Of a DNA stretch of 64,000 bases, positions 53,553 to 62,985 are shown piece after piece (the first letter of the stretch is position 1; every line of letters starts with the position of its first letter). The notes beneath the pieces are model-generated. The model was not told where the DNA came from, did not search any database, and worked only from the letters and a program-made list of their open reading frames with translations. This DNA comes from Aureivirga marina. GTDB taxonomy: Bacteria; Bacteroidota; Bacteroidia; Flavobacteriales; Flavobacteriaceae. The DNA is taken from NCBI RefSeq assembly GCF_015767265.1, contig NZ_JADPIB010000003.1, positions 310,001-374,000 on the forward strand. Reading direction: 5' to 3'. Both the position numbers and the translations under genes were made by a program.

Positions 53553-54068
53553 TTATTTTTCCCAAACGTACAACATTAAGTCTGCATCATCATTTGGTAT
53601 TTTAATTATTTCTTGAAATTCTAAATCTAATTTTTCTAAAAGTTTTCTCGAACTTAAATTCTCTTTTAAAGTAATCGCACTTATTTTATCTAAACCTTTT
53701 TCTACAAAAATTTCTTTTAATTTATAAGCACTTTCAAAAGCATATCCTTTTCCTTCAAATTCTGGCAAGAAAGCAAAACCAATGTCTAAACCGTCTACAC
53801 CTTCTCTATCATACATTCCACAAGAACCAATTTTCTTTTGATCTTCTTTTCGGATAATTGTAAAATTTCCAGTGCCAAAATTTTCATAGGAATGTAGCAT
53901 TCTTTCTTTAATATGTTCTTCTGCTTGTTCTGTAGTATTTATGTTTCTATTACCGATAAATTCGATATATTTTGGTGTATTTAATAAATTTATAACCAAA
54001 TCTACATCGGATAAATTAGAAGCACGTAGAATTAAACGTTCTGTTTCATAAATTTTACTCTGACTCAT
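53553..54068 (-). CDS. GNAT family N-acetyltransferase (RimJ/RimL type)
   Basis: The 171-residue protein begins MSQSKIYETERLILRASNLSDVDLVINLL, the standard start of RimJ/RimL-like acetyltransferases, with GNFTIIRKEDQKKIGSCGMYDREGVDGLDIGFAFLPEFEGKGYAFESA containing the acetyl-CoA-binding pattern, and ENLSSRKLLEKLDLEFQ. It transfers acetyl from acetyl-CoA to an amine, in some family members the N-terminus of ribosomal proteins or small molecules. The substrate is unknown. It lies upstream of the DUF2459 gene. Confidence 0.88.
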   Translation of the reverse strand: MSQSKIYETERLILRASNLSDVDLVINLLNTPKYIEFIGNRNINTTEQAEEHIKERMLHSYENFGTGNFTIIRKEDQKKIGSCGMYDREGVDGLDIGFAFLPEFEGKGYAFESAYKLKEIFVEKGLDKISAITLKENLSSRKLLEKLDLEFQEIIKIPNDDADLMLYVWEK

Positions 54069-54178
54069 AATGTTTTTTTTAATTAATTGATTTAATAAAT
54101 GTAATTTATTATTTAGAATTAAATAATCTTTCTTTAAAAAATCTTCGAATGAGATCAGAATAAATATATATTTTAAAT

Positions 54179-54210
54179 AAAAATCGGTATTAATTAAAAC
54201 ACCGATTTTT
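54179..54210 (-). terminator. Terminator of the SIMPL-domain gene
   Basis: aaaaatcggt (54179-54188) and accgattttt (54201-54210) form a 10-bp stem with a 12-base loop. It lies 5 bases beyond the stop of the 54215-54928 gene. Confidence 0.75.
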
Positions 54211-54214
54211 TCAA

Positions 54215-54928
54215 TTATTCTATTTCAAAAAGTGCATGAATTTCATATCTCAAAATAATCTTTTTTGAATTCTCAAAATCAAGTGTTTTACTATTAGATC
54301 TGGAAAGTACATTTGCAGTTAAAGAATTTAAACTACTATTATTATAAGAAGGAAACGAATAATCATTTTCTCTAATTTCAATTGGTTTTCCTAATATACT
54401 TCCAATTGCTTCTAATAAATATTTCGCTTTATCTCTTGCAGCAACTATCGCATTGATTTTTGTTTGTTTTCTAAATTCTGTAATTTTTGAATGGTTATAA
54501 CTATGAATCCCAACATCTTCTAAACCTTTAAAATTCAAAAATTTAATCAATTCATTTGCTTTACCAAAACTATCTAATTTAATAATATATGTTTTTCCTA
54601 AAAGTGACTCTTTTCCTTTATAATAATCAAAATCTTGAATCTCTGAAATTGTAATATTTTCATTTTTAATTCCATGTTTTTTTAGGTTTTGAAACAATTC
54701 ATTTTCCAACGTTTCAATTGTAATTTTTGTTTTGTAACGTTTTACCTTTTTCCCTTCATATTCTTCTTTATAAAACTCTTTTAATTCTATCTTTAAATTT
54801 ACTTCATCTGGAATGATTTCCATTTTTGCACTTCCAGTTACTCTAATAGTTCTTTGCTGATTTTGAGTTTCTTGAGAAAATGAAACAAATGAAGTTAAAA
54901 ACAAGACAAATAATACCAATTTTTTCAT
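54215..54928 (-). CDS. SIMPL (DUF541) domain periplasmic protein
   Basis: The 237-residue protein has a signal peptide (to about residue 18, VSFSQE). It contains the SIMPL features RTIRVTGSAKMEIIPDEVNLKIELKEFYKEEYEGKK, then TKITIETLENELFQNLKKHGIKNENITISEIQDF, and NAIVAARDKAKYLLEAIGSILGKPIEI. SIMPL/YggE proteins form oligomeric rings and have been linked to oxidative stress or kinase signalling, but their activity is unknown. It is monocistronic. Confidence 0.85.
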   Translation of the reverse strand: MKKLVLFVLFLTSFVSFSQETQNQQRTIRVTGSAKMEIIPDEVNLKIELKEFYKEEYEGKKVKRYKTKITIETLENELFQNLKKHGIKNENITISEIQDFDYYKGKESLLGKTYIIKLDSFGKANELIKFLNFKGLEDVGIHSYNHSKITEFRKQTKINAIVAARDKAKYLLEAIGSILGKPIEIRENDYSFPSYNNSSLNSLTANVLSRSNSKTLDFENSKKIILRYEIHALFEIE

Positions 54929-55052
54929 AATATTTATTTAATTTTATATTTAGTTCATAGCATATATAGTATAATCTATTGAATTTTTAAAATTATTTTG
55001 TAAAAACATTTATCAAAAATTGCATTAAACTGAAAATCAAACACATTTAATT

Positions 55053-55988
55053 ATGTTTTATGAAAAACCAATTGGAAAACTTTCTTTTAAAAATCGAGTT
55101 TTCATCTATTTAAAAAATGATCTTTCTTATTATTTACTTTTAATTATTTTAATTTTAAGTATTGTAGTAATTCTAAAATCTAATAATGTTGACTTTAAAA
55201 GTGCTTATTATTTAAATTTTAATACTAAAACTGCTAAAGGAGAAATTATCGATGTTTTTAATACCGATAAATATCAGCTAACTACAATAACTCATATCAA
55301 TAATTCCGAAGAATCTACCTCCTTAGCTACACGTGAATTTTTTGGATATGAATATGTTTATGAAGTCGATAATAAATTATATCGTTGGACTTCATACTCT
55401 TATAATCTAAACCGTTTAAAAGTTGGAGATATTGTTGAAATTGAATATAATATAAACCATCCTGAATTTAGTCGAATTACTAATTTCACAAATTCTCCAG
55501 GAATATTTTCTTTTTCAATTTATAGCGGAATTTTACTTTTATTTATTATTTTCTTTCTTTTAAATCTTAGATCTGGATTCCGATTCTATAAGAAAATTCA
55601 AAAAGGTTTTTTTGTAAAAGCTTTTTTAAAAGAAGATACAATTGAAAATGATTTCCCAGAATTAAAACAAATTTTTGAACAATTAGGAGAAACTTTAAAA
55701 ACGGATAATTTACCTAACACAAAACAAATTACGAATATTGAAGTGAACTATGATATTCCTGATAATCCAACTTATAAACTAACTTATTCTTATAAGTTTG
55801 ATGGACAACAATTTCAGAAAATATTTAAAACAGATTTTAAACTAATAAGATCAAAACTTACAGATGAATATTATGAATTATTAATTCATTTTCCACATAG
55901 TTCTGAAGAAGCAATTTTAGTAGACTCTAAAAATAATGTTACTGCAAAAGCATTAAAAAAAGTTGCTAAAGAACAATATAATATCTAA
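55053..55988 (+). CDS. Membrane protein with two spans, DUF3592-like
   Basis: The 311-residue protein has membrane segments near residues 28-45 and 152-170. Between them lies a beta-rich external domain with TAKGEIIDVFNTDKYQLTT, ATREFFGYEYVYEVDNKLYRWTSYSYN and LKVGDIVEIEYNINHPEFSRI, which fits the DUF3592 pattern of ligand-binding-like domains between two spans. The C-terminal part is cytoplasmic, with a repeat of similar length. It is convergent with the DUF6495 gene. Function unknown. Confidence 0.55.
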   Translation: MFYEKPIGKLSFKNRVFIYLKNDLSYYLLLIILILSIVVILKSNNVDFKSAYYLNFNTKTAKGEIIDVFNTDKYQLTTITHINNSEESTSLATREFFGYEYVYEVDNKLYRWTSYSYNLNRLKVGDIVEIEYNINHPEFSRITNFTNSPGIFSFSIYSGILLLFIIFFLLNLRSGFRFYKKIQKGFFVKAFLKEDTIENDFPELKQIFEQLGETLKTDNLPNTKQITNIEVNYDIPDNPTYKLTYSYKFDGQQFQKIFKTDFKLIRSKLTDEYYELLIHFPHSSEEAILVDSKNNVTAKALKKVAKEQYNI

Positions 55989-55994
55989 AAAATA

Positions 55995-56023
55995 AAAGGC
56001 TGTTTGATTAAAAAACAGCCTTT
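55995..56023. terminator. Bidirectional terminator between converging genes
   Basis: aaaggctgttt (55995-56005) and aaacagccttt (56013-56023) form an 11-bp stem with a 7-base loop, between stops at 55988 and 56028. Confidence 0.85.
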
Positions 56024-56027
56024 CCTT

Positions 56028-56486
56028 TTATATCATTTTACAAATTTGCTTAAACAGCTTTCCTTTCGTGATTTCACAACCAGCTTGAAGCATTTGAAAC
56101 AATTCTTGATTTCTTTCAGAATCATATTTTTTCTTTCCTTGTAAAACAGTAACTTTTTCTTTATCCTGTATATTTAAAAATAACCACTTCACTCCTTCTG
56201 GCTCTAAAAGATTCACCTCAGCTTCTTTCACCTGAATCATAATTCTAGACAACACATCTTCATCGCAAAAAAACACATTAATCGTTTTTTCTCCTAAATG
56301 TTCTAAATAAAAAGTATTATCTAAAATTTTATCCCAAATCAAATCACTAAATTTTGCAGCAATTTCTATATTTTCTTGCGTTGCATCCTCCCAAGAAAGA
56401 TTTTTAATTTCTTGTTTTTTCAAAAACTGTTGAAATTCTTTTTCAAAAGGTTTGAATTGAGTATTGTTTAATATTTTATATTTCAT
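56028..56486 (-). CDS. DUF6495-like small cytoplasmic protein
   Basis: The 152-residue protein begins MKYKILNNTQFKPFEKEFQQFL and contains KFSDLIWDKILDNTFYLEHLGEKTINVFF and LNIQDKEKVTVLQGKKKYDSERNQELFQMLQAGCEIT. From memory this agrees with the Bacteroidota family DUF6495, which is small, cytoplasmic and uncharacterised. No signal peptide or membrane span. It is divergent from purL, with 165 bases between start codons, and both genes share that intergenic region. Confidence 0.6.
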   Translation of the reverse strand: MKYKILNNTQFKPFEKEFQQFLKKQEIKNLSWEDATQENIEIAAKFSDLIWDKILDNTFYLEHLGEKTINVFFCDEDVLSRIMIQVKEAEVNLLEPEGVKWLFLNIQDKEKVTVLQGKKKYDSERNQELFQMLQAGCEITKGKLFKQICKMI

Positions 56487-56611
56487 GTAAATTCTTTTCT
56501 ATTTTCTATTTAAAAAAGCAAGCAAAAATAGGAATATTCCTAGAAGTTTTCCACAAAATAATTGTAAAAATATTATTCATTCTTCTATACCTAATTTTCT
56601 AATTATTTCTT

Positions 56612-56619
56612 TAAATTTG
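56612..56619 (+). promoter_or_regulatory. -7 promoter box of purL
   Basis: TAAATTTG matches TAnnTTTG and lies 32 bases before the purL ATG at 56652. A TTTG -33 element at the usual distance is not obvious. No purine riboswitch was recognised. Confidence 0.45.
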
Positions 56620-56651
56620 GCGTTTAATAACCAACACAACTAAAATAAAAA

Positions 56652-59600
56652 ATGATTGTTTTTTTTAAATCAAATAACAATTCTATCTATGCTTTAGAAT
56701 CTAAAGCAGAAATCAACAACGACACAATTCAGAAATTATCTTGGCTTTTCGGAAACGCAACATATATTACAGAACCTTCATTAGAAGGTTTTTTTGTTGG
56801 TCCTAGAAAAGAAATGATTACTCCTTGGAGTACAAACGCTGTGGAAATTACACAGAATATGGACATTCATGGAATTGAAAGAATTGAAGAGTATAAAATT
56901 GTTGAAGAAAATGCGGATTTCGATCCGATGTTAGAAGCTAAATATCACAATCTTAATCAAGAGATTTTTACAGTAAATGTAACTCCTGAACCTATTTTAG
57001 AAATTGATGATATCGCTGCTTATAATGAGCAAGAAGGTTTAGCTTTAAGCCAAGAAGAGATTGAATATTTAGAATCTTTAAGTGAAAAAATTGGAAGAAA
57101 ATTAACCGATTCTGAAGTTTTTGGATTTTCACAAGTAAATTCTGAACATTGTCGTCACAAAATTTTCAATGGAACTTTTGTGATTGATGGTGAAGAAATG
57201 CCAACTTCTTTATTCAAATTAATCAAAGAAACTTCAAAACAACATCCAAACGGAATTGTTTCTGCATATAAAGATAATGTTGCTTTTGTTAAAGGACCAA
57301 AAATTCAACAATTTGCCCCTAAAAGCGCTGACAAACCAGATTTCTATCAAACTAAAGAAATCGATTCTGTTCTTTCTTTAAAAGCAGAAACACATAACTT
57401 CCCTACAACTGTAGAGCCTTTTAACGGAGCTGCAACAGGTTCTGGTGGAGAAATTAGAGATAGACTTGCAGGTGGAAAAGGTTCGCTTCCTTTAGCTGGA
57501 ACAGCGGTTTATATGACTTCTTATTCTCGTTTAAAAGAAAATCGTCCTTGGGAAAAAGCAATGGATGAAAGAGAATGGTTATACCAAACTCCAATGGATA
57601 TCTTAATCAAAGCTTCTAATGGAGCATCTGATTTTGGAAATAAATTTGGGCAACCATTAATTACTGGTTCTGTACTTACTTTCGAACATGAAGAAGATGC
57701 AAAGAAAATTGGTTACGATAAAGTAATCATGCAAGCTGGAGGAATTGGTTATGGTAAAAAACAGGAAAGTTTAAAAGATACACCAAAGAAAGATGATAGT
57801 ATCGTAATCTTAGGTGGAGATAACTATAGAATTGGAATGGGTGGAGCTGCTGTTTCTTCTGCGGATACAGGAGAATTCAGTAATGCAATTGAATTAAATG
57901 CAATCCAACGTTCGAATCCTGAAATGCAAAAGCGTGCTGCAAACGCTATTCGTGCAATGGTAGAAAGTGATGAAAATCCTATTGTTTCTATTCACGATCA
58001 CGGAGCTGGTGGACACTTAAACTGTTTATCAGAATTAGTAGAAGAAACTGGAGGAAAAATCAATATGGACAATCTTCCTGTTGGAGACCCAACACTTTCT
58101 GCTAAAGAATTAATTGGTAACGAATCTCAAGAAAGAATGGGATTAGTTATCAATAAAAAAGACATTGATACTTTACACAGAGTTGCAGACAGAGAAAGAG
58201 CTCCTTTCTATGATGTAGGAAATGTAACAGATGATCATAAATTTACTTTTGAATCTGAAAAAACTGGTGCAAAACCAATGGATTTAGATTTAGAAGATAT
58301 GTTCGGAAGTTCTCCTAAAACTATCATGAATGATGTAACTATAAAGAAAAACTTTGCAGAAGTTTCTTATGATACTTCAAAAATCGAAGAATACATTTCG
58401 CAAGTTTTAAAATTAGAAGCTGTTGCTTGCAAAGACTGGTTAACAAACAAAGTGGACCGTTGTGTAACTGGTAGAGTTGCAAAACAACAAAATGCTGGAC
58501 CATTACAATTACCATTAAACAATGTTGGTGTAATGGCTTTAGATTATTTAGGTCAAAAAGGAGTTGCTACTTCTATTGGTCACGCTCCTGTAAGTGCTTT
58601 AATTAATCCAGAAGCTGGTTCTAAAAACTCTATCGCAGAAGCATTGACAAATCTTGTTTGGGCGCCTTTAGAAGAAAACTTAAAATCTGTTTCTTTAAGT
58701 GCAAACTGGATGTGGCCTTGTAAAAACGAAGGTGAAGATGCAAGATTATACAAAGCTGTAAAGAGTGTTTCTGATTTTGCAATTGAATTAGGAATTAATA
58801 TTCCAACAGGAAAAGATTCACTTTCAATGGCACAAAAATATAAAGGTGAAACAGTGCTTGCACCAGGAACGGTTATTATTTCAACTGTTGGAGAATGTAG
58901 CGATATTTCTAAAGTCGTAGAGCCTGTTCTTTCTAAAGAAGAAAATAACGAGATTTTCTATATTGATTTCTCTAAAGATACATTCAAATTAGGTGGTTCT
59001 TCTTTCGGTCAAATCTTAAATAAATTAGGAAATGAAGTTCCTACAATCAAAGACGCTTCTTACTTCGCTTCTACTTTCAATACGATTCAACAATTAATCA
59101 AAGAAGGAAAATTAACTGCTGGACATGATATTTCTGCTGGAGGTATGATTACTGCTTTATTAGAAATGTGTTTTGCAAATACAGAACTTGGAGCTGAAAT
59201 CAACTTAAACGGAATAAAAGAAGAAGATTTAGTAAAAATCTTATTTGCTGAAAATAGCGGAATCTTAATTCAAACCACAGATACTGCTTATGTTTCTTCT
59301 GTTTTAGAAGCAAACAATGTAGATTTCTATTCAATTGGTAAAGTAGTTGCTGCTGATAAATTATCAATTGTAAAAGGAGAAACTACTTTAGACTTTTCAG
59401 TTTCTGCAATGCGTGATGAATGGTATGAAACTTCTTATTTATTAGATAAAATGCAATCTGGAGAGCAAAAAGCTACAGAACGTTTTGAAAATTATAAAAA
59501 CCAAGCATTAGAATATAAATTCCCAGCGAACTTTACAGGAAAACGTCCTGAAATTGATGCTACAAAGCCAAGAATCAAAGCAGCAATTATCCGCGAAAAA

Positions 59601-60317
59601 GGTTCTAACTCAGAAAGAGAAATGGCAAATGCAATGTACATGGCAGGTTTTGATGTAAAAGACGTGCACATGACAGATTTAATTTCTGGTAGAGAAACTT
59701 TAGAAGATATTCAATTTATCGCAGCAGTTGGAGGATTCTCTAACTCGGATGTTTTAGGTTCTGCTAAAGGTTGGGCTGGAGCTTTCTTATACAATGAAAA
59801 AGCAAAAACTGCTTTAGATAATTTCTTCAAACGTGAGGATACACTTTCTTTAGGAGTTTGTAACGGATGTCAATTGTTTGTAGAATTAGGTTTAATCAAT
59901 CCAGAACATGATGAAAAACCTAAGATGTTACACAATGATTCACACAAATTCGAAAGTATCTTTACTTCTGTAGAAATTGCTGAAAATAATTCTGTGATGC
60001 TTCATTCTTTAGCTGGTTCAAAACTTGGAATTTGGGCAGCACACGGTGAAGGGAAATTCCATTTACCAAAAGAGGAAAGCGAATATCAGATTCCTGCAAA
60101 ATATGGTTTTGAAGGTTACCCTGCAAACCCTAACGGATCTGATTATAACGCAGCAATGTTAAACTCAAAAGATGGTCGTCACCTTGTGATGATGCCACAC
60201 TTAGAACGTTCTACTTTCTCTTGGAACTGGGGTTACTATCCAAACAACACAGATGAAGTTACTCCTTGGTTAGAAGCTTTTGTAAACGCAAGAGTTTGGT
60301 TAGAGGATAAACAATAA
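56652..60317 (+). CDS. purL: Phosphoribosylformylglycinamidine synthase
   Basis: The 1221-residue protein is the long single-chain form of FGAM synthase (about 1200-1300 residues), with N-terminal, two AIRS-like and glutaminase domains. Visible motifs are SEHCRHKIFNGTF, KAETHNFPTTVEPFNGAATGSGGEIRD (nucleotide/FGAR site), SIHDHGAGGHLNCLSELVEE, PTGKDSLSMAQKY, and the C-terminal class I glutamine amidotransferase: GGFSNSDVLGSAKGWAGA, catalytic Cys in LGVCNGCQLFVELGLI and His in MMPHLERS. It catalyses the ATP- and glutamine-dependent fourth step of purine synthesis. No other pur gene lies nearby. Transcribed alone. Confidence 0.97.
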   Translation: MIVFFKSNNNSIYALESKAEINNDTIQKLSWLFGNATYITEPSLEGFFVGPRKEMITPWSTNAVEITQNMDIHGIERIEEYKIVEENADFDPMLEAKYHNLNQEIFTVNVTPEPILEIDDIAAYNEQEGLALSQEEIEYLESLSEKIGRKLTDSEVFGFSQVNSEHCRHKIFNGTFVIDGEEMPTSLFKLIKETSKQHPNGIVSAYKDNVAFVKGPKIQQFAPKSADKPDFYQTKEIDSVLSLKAETHNFPTTVEPFNGAATGSGGEIRDRLAGGKGSLPLAGTAVYMTSYSRLKENRPWEKAMDEREWLYQTPMDILIKASNGASDFGNKFGQPLITGSVLTFEHEEDAKKIGYDKVIMQAGGIGYGKKQESLKDTPKKDDSIVILGGDNYRIGMGGAAVSSADTGEFSNAIELNAIQRSNPEMQKRAANAIRAMVESDENPIVSIHDHGAGGHLNCLSELVEETGGKINMDNLPVGDPTLSAKELIGNESQERMGLVINKKDIDTLHRVADRERAPFYDVGNVTDDHKFTFESEKTGAKPMDLDLEDMFGSSPKTIMNDVTIKKNFAEVSYDTSKIEEYISQVLKLEAVACKDWLTNKVDRCVTGRVAKQQNAGPLQLPLNNVGVMALDYLGQKGVATSIGHAPVSALINPEAGSKNSIAEALTNLVWAPLEENLKSVSLSANWMWPCKNEGEDARLYKAVKSVSDFAIELGINIPTGKDSLSMAQKYKGETVLAPGTVIISTVGECSDISKVVEPVLSKEENNEIFYIDFSKDTFKLGGSSFGQILNKLGNEVPTIKDASYFASTFNTIQQLIKEGKLTAGHDISAGGMITALLEMCFANTELGAEINLNGIKEEDLVKILFAENSGILIQTTDTAYVSSVLEANNVDFYSIGKVVAADKLSIVKGETTLDFSVSAMRDEWYETSYLLDKMQSGEQKATERFENYKNQALEYKFPANFTGKRPEIDATKPRIKAAIIREKGSNSEREMANAMYMAGFDVKDVHMTDLISGRETLEDIQFIAAVGGFSNSDVLGSAKGWAGAFLYNEKAKTALDNFFKREDTLSLGVCNGCQLFVELGLINPEHDEKPKMLHNDSHKFESIFTSVEIAENNSVMLHSLAGSKLGIWAAHGEGKFHLPKEESEYQIPAKYGFEGYPANPNGSDYNAAMLNSKDGRHLVMMPHLERSTFSWNWGYYPNNTDEVTPWLEAFVNARVWLEDKQ

Positions 60318-60338
60318 TTTTGTACTTATATATATTGA

Positions 60339-60368
60339 AAAACCCGAGTTTTAGCTCGGGTTTTTTTG
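60339..60368 (+). terminator. Rho-independent terminator of purL
   Basis: aaaacccgag (60339-60348) and ctcgggtttt (60355-60364) form a 10-bp stem with a 6-base loop and T to 60367. Confidence 0.88.
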
Positions 60369-60504
60369 GTTTTATATTTACTGTTTAAATTTAAATGCAG
60401 ATGATTTTTACATATTTCTTATATTTTATTTTAAAACCTACTATATATCATTAAATATTAACAAATAATAAAGTATTTTTATATAATTTTAAAAAATAAA
60501 ATTT

Positions 60505-62985
60505 ATGAAAGTAAATAAAATCACTTTAGATTTAAAAGATACTTTAAAGTACGATGATCAATCATGGTTTAGTGATCAAGAATATATTATTTCTGTTATT
60601 GACCCCTATCATGAAAGAAACATTATTCCAATTATTTTTAATAAAAACAATAAACTTATTGAATTATATCCTGATGATTTTGACAATAAAATCAAAACTG
60701 TTACAAACCATAGTAAAGTAGATAAGCCTCTTAAAAGATTTGTTCCAAATCAATTAATTGCTCTTAATTATGGAAACTTAATTCAAGATTATAATGAAAA
60801 TGAAAGAAAACCAAAAATTAAGACTTATAATGAAAATATAAATCCAATAGTTACAAATAAGATTTTTGAATTTTTTGAAGGAGAATTAAATATTGAGAAA
60901 TCATTATTTAAACCAACAAGTAATACTAAATATGAATTAATAAAAGATCATATTAAAGAATCCGAAGAATCTTTTTTTATTATAAATAATAATCAATTAT
61001 TAGGACCTTTTAAAATTATTGAAGTTTATGACGATTTACAATTTAAAATAAAAACAAATGGAAAAGAATTCAAATTTGGGGAATATTATTATAATGATAA
61101 ATCCTATCTAGAATTTGAAGTAAATCGAGTAAATAGAAAAATTTTCATAAAGAAATGTAAAGATTTAGAATTAAATTTTAAAAATATTTTTGATTTCACA
61201 AGTAATGATGATCTTATATCGGAATTTAACTCAGATATAAAAAATAATTTAGCTTATTTTAACAAAGAAAATTTAGAAAACACATTATCAATTCTTAAAA
61301 AAACACTAGAAATTGACAACTTCAAAATTAAATATGATAACAATGATAGGTTAAAAAAATTAATAGATAAAGGTATTCAAGTTATTGAAGAAGATATAAA
61401 ATTATTTAATTACATCCCAAAGGTTAAAGAACTTAAAACTAAAGAAAGTGAATTAAATGAATCTATTTTTGAAGCTCAAAATAAGTTAGAAGAAGAAAAA
61501 AATAAAATCCATAAATTAGAAAATTTAAAAATTGAATTAAATAATGAAATAAAAAAAATAGAAGAAACAAAAGCTGAAGAATTAGAAAAACAAAAAAATA
61601 ATTTAGATAATGATATTAAAGAGTTAGAAAAACAGAAAAACAATTTAAATCTTGAAATTCAAAAGGAAAAAGAAAAATTAGATAAAAACTTAGCTGAAAC
61701 AAAAAAAGATATTGAATTTTATGATAGAAGTAAAAATGAATTAATTATTCATATTGAAGGATTAAGAGAAGATTTTAAAAATGAACAAAATAAGGCTCAT
61801 AATACACTTCAAAATTTAATAAAATCTAAAGTTCACTTTGATTTTATAAGTGGTAGAGATCTATCTGAGCAAGAAAATAAAACTAAAGAATATTTAGATT
61901 TTAAAGTTATAAATCAATTTGAAGAATATAAAGACCTTAAAAAAGAAATCATTCGAATTTTAAAGCAAAATAATCGAAATTTTGATTCACATTTTATAGA
62001 TAATTTATTAATTTCCATTTTTCAAAATACATTAACTGTTTTTGCTGGTGTTCCAGGTTCAGGAAAAACTACTTTAGCTCGCTTTATAACTAAATTATTA
62101 GCTCCAAAGGAAAAAATAAGAGAAGTTTCTGTGAATAGAGGATGGACTTCTCAAAAAGATTTTGTTGGGTTTATGAATCCTTTAACCAAAAAATTTCACT
62201 CATCCTCTACAGATGTTTATTCTTTATTAAAACAAATGGATTATGAGGCTAATAATGAACAAGAATATCTGAACTCACCAATGTCATTTATTATTTTAGA
62301 TGAAGCAAATTTAAGTCCTTTAGAACATTATTGGTCTTCTTTTTACAATTTAACCGATTCTACAGGAATGCTTGAATTGAGTTTAGGACATCAAGAAAAG
62401 GTTAAATTCCCTAATAATCTTCGCTTTATTGGTACAATTAATTATGATCATACTACTGAAGAATTATCTCCAAGAGTTTTAGATCGAATCAATATTATTC
62501 AATTAGAAAATAAAGATCAAGATTTTAATTTCAATTCTATTTCAAATACAGAGATCGAGACTTTAAAAATATCTTTTCAAAAATGTATCGATTTTTTTGA
62601 TTTAAAATCTAATGATGTAAATACTGAAAATGAAGATTTAATTTTAAAAGATTTCAATCAAATAGAAAATCAATTTAAAAAACTAAATATATTAATTAGT
62701 CCTAGAGTAAAAATAAGTATTAAAAAATATATTACAATCGCAAATCCACATATGAAACATAAAAATAAACCTTTGGATTACTGTGTTGCTCAAAGACTTC
62801 TTCCACTTATTAATTTACATGGAGCTAATTATAAACAAAAACTAGATGTATTAAAAGATTTACTTCAAGAAAAAGATTGTGATATATCTGTTAAAATTTT
62901 AAATCAAATTATTAAAACAGGTTCAGATGAACAGAGTATTTATCAAGACAATTTTAATTACTTCCTAACTTTATCAAATGTTTAA
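60505..62985 (+). CDS. McrB-like AAA+ ATPase/GTPase with long coiled coil
   Basis: The 826-residue protein has three parts. Residues 1-230 form a mostly beta-type domain I do not recognise (for example SDQEYIISVIDPYHERNIIPII). Residues about 300-440 are a long coiled coil of Lys/Glu heptads (KELEKQKNNLNLEIQKEKEKL region). Residues 500-760 are an AAA+ domain with Walker A GVPGSGKTT (515-523), Walker B FIILDEA (D599, E600) and sensor segment RFIGTINYDHTTEELSPRVLDRI (640-662) with the usual sensor Asn at 646 and R657/R661. This matches the McrB-type clade by order and spacing, but the classical MNTAD GTPase signature is replaced by INYDHT. The stop overlaps the next gene by 8 bases. Probably a restriction or defence module; partner continues beyond the window. 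Confidence 0.75.
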   Translation: MKVNKITLDLKDTLKYDDQSWFSDQEYIISVIDPYHERNIIPIIFNKNNKLIELYPDDFDNKIKTVTNHSKVDKPLKRFVPNQLIALNYGNLIQDYNENERKPKIKTYNENINPIVTNKIFEFFEGELNIEKSLFKPTSNTKYELIKDHIKESEESFFIINNNQLLGPFKIIEVYDDLQFKIKTNGKEFKFGEYYYNDKSYLEFEVNRVNRKIFIKKCKDLELNFKNIFDFTSNDDLISEFNSDIKNNLAYFNKENLENTLSILKKTLEIDNFKIKYDNNDRLKKLIDKGIQVIEEDIKLFNYIPKVKELKTKESELNESIFEAQNKLEEEKNKIHKLENLKIELNNEIKKIEETKAEELEKQKNNLDNDIKELEKQKNNLNLEIQKEKEKLDKNLAETKKDIEFYDRSKNELIIHIEGLREDFKNEQNKAHNTLQNLIKSKVHFDFISGRDLSEQENKTKEYLDFKVINQFEEYKDLKKEIIRILKQNNRNFDSHFIDNLLISIFQNTLTVFAGVPGSGKTTLARFITKLLAPKEKIREVSVNRGWTSQKDFVGFMNPLTKKFHSSSTDVYSLLKQMDYEANNEQEYLNSPMSFIILDEANLSPLEHYWSSFYNLTDSTGMLELSLGHQEKVKFPNNLRFIGTINYDHTTEELSPRVLDRINIIQLENKDQDFNFNSISNTEIETLKISFQKCIDFFDLKSNDVNTENEDLILKDFNQIENQFKKLNILISPRVKISIKKYITIANPHMKHKNKPLDYCVAQRLLPLINLHGANYKQKLDVLKDLLQEKDCDISVKILNQIIKTGSDEQSIYQDNFNYFLTLSNV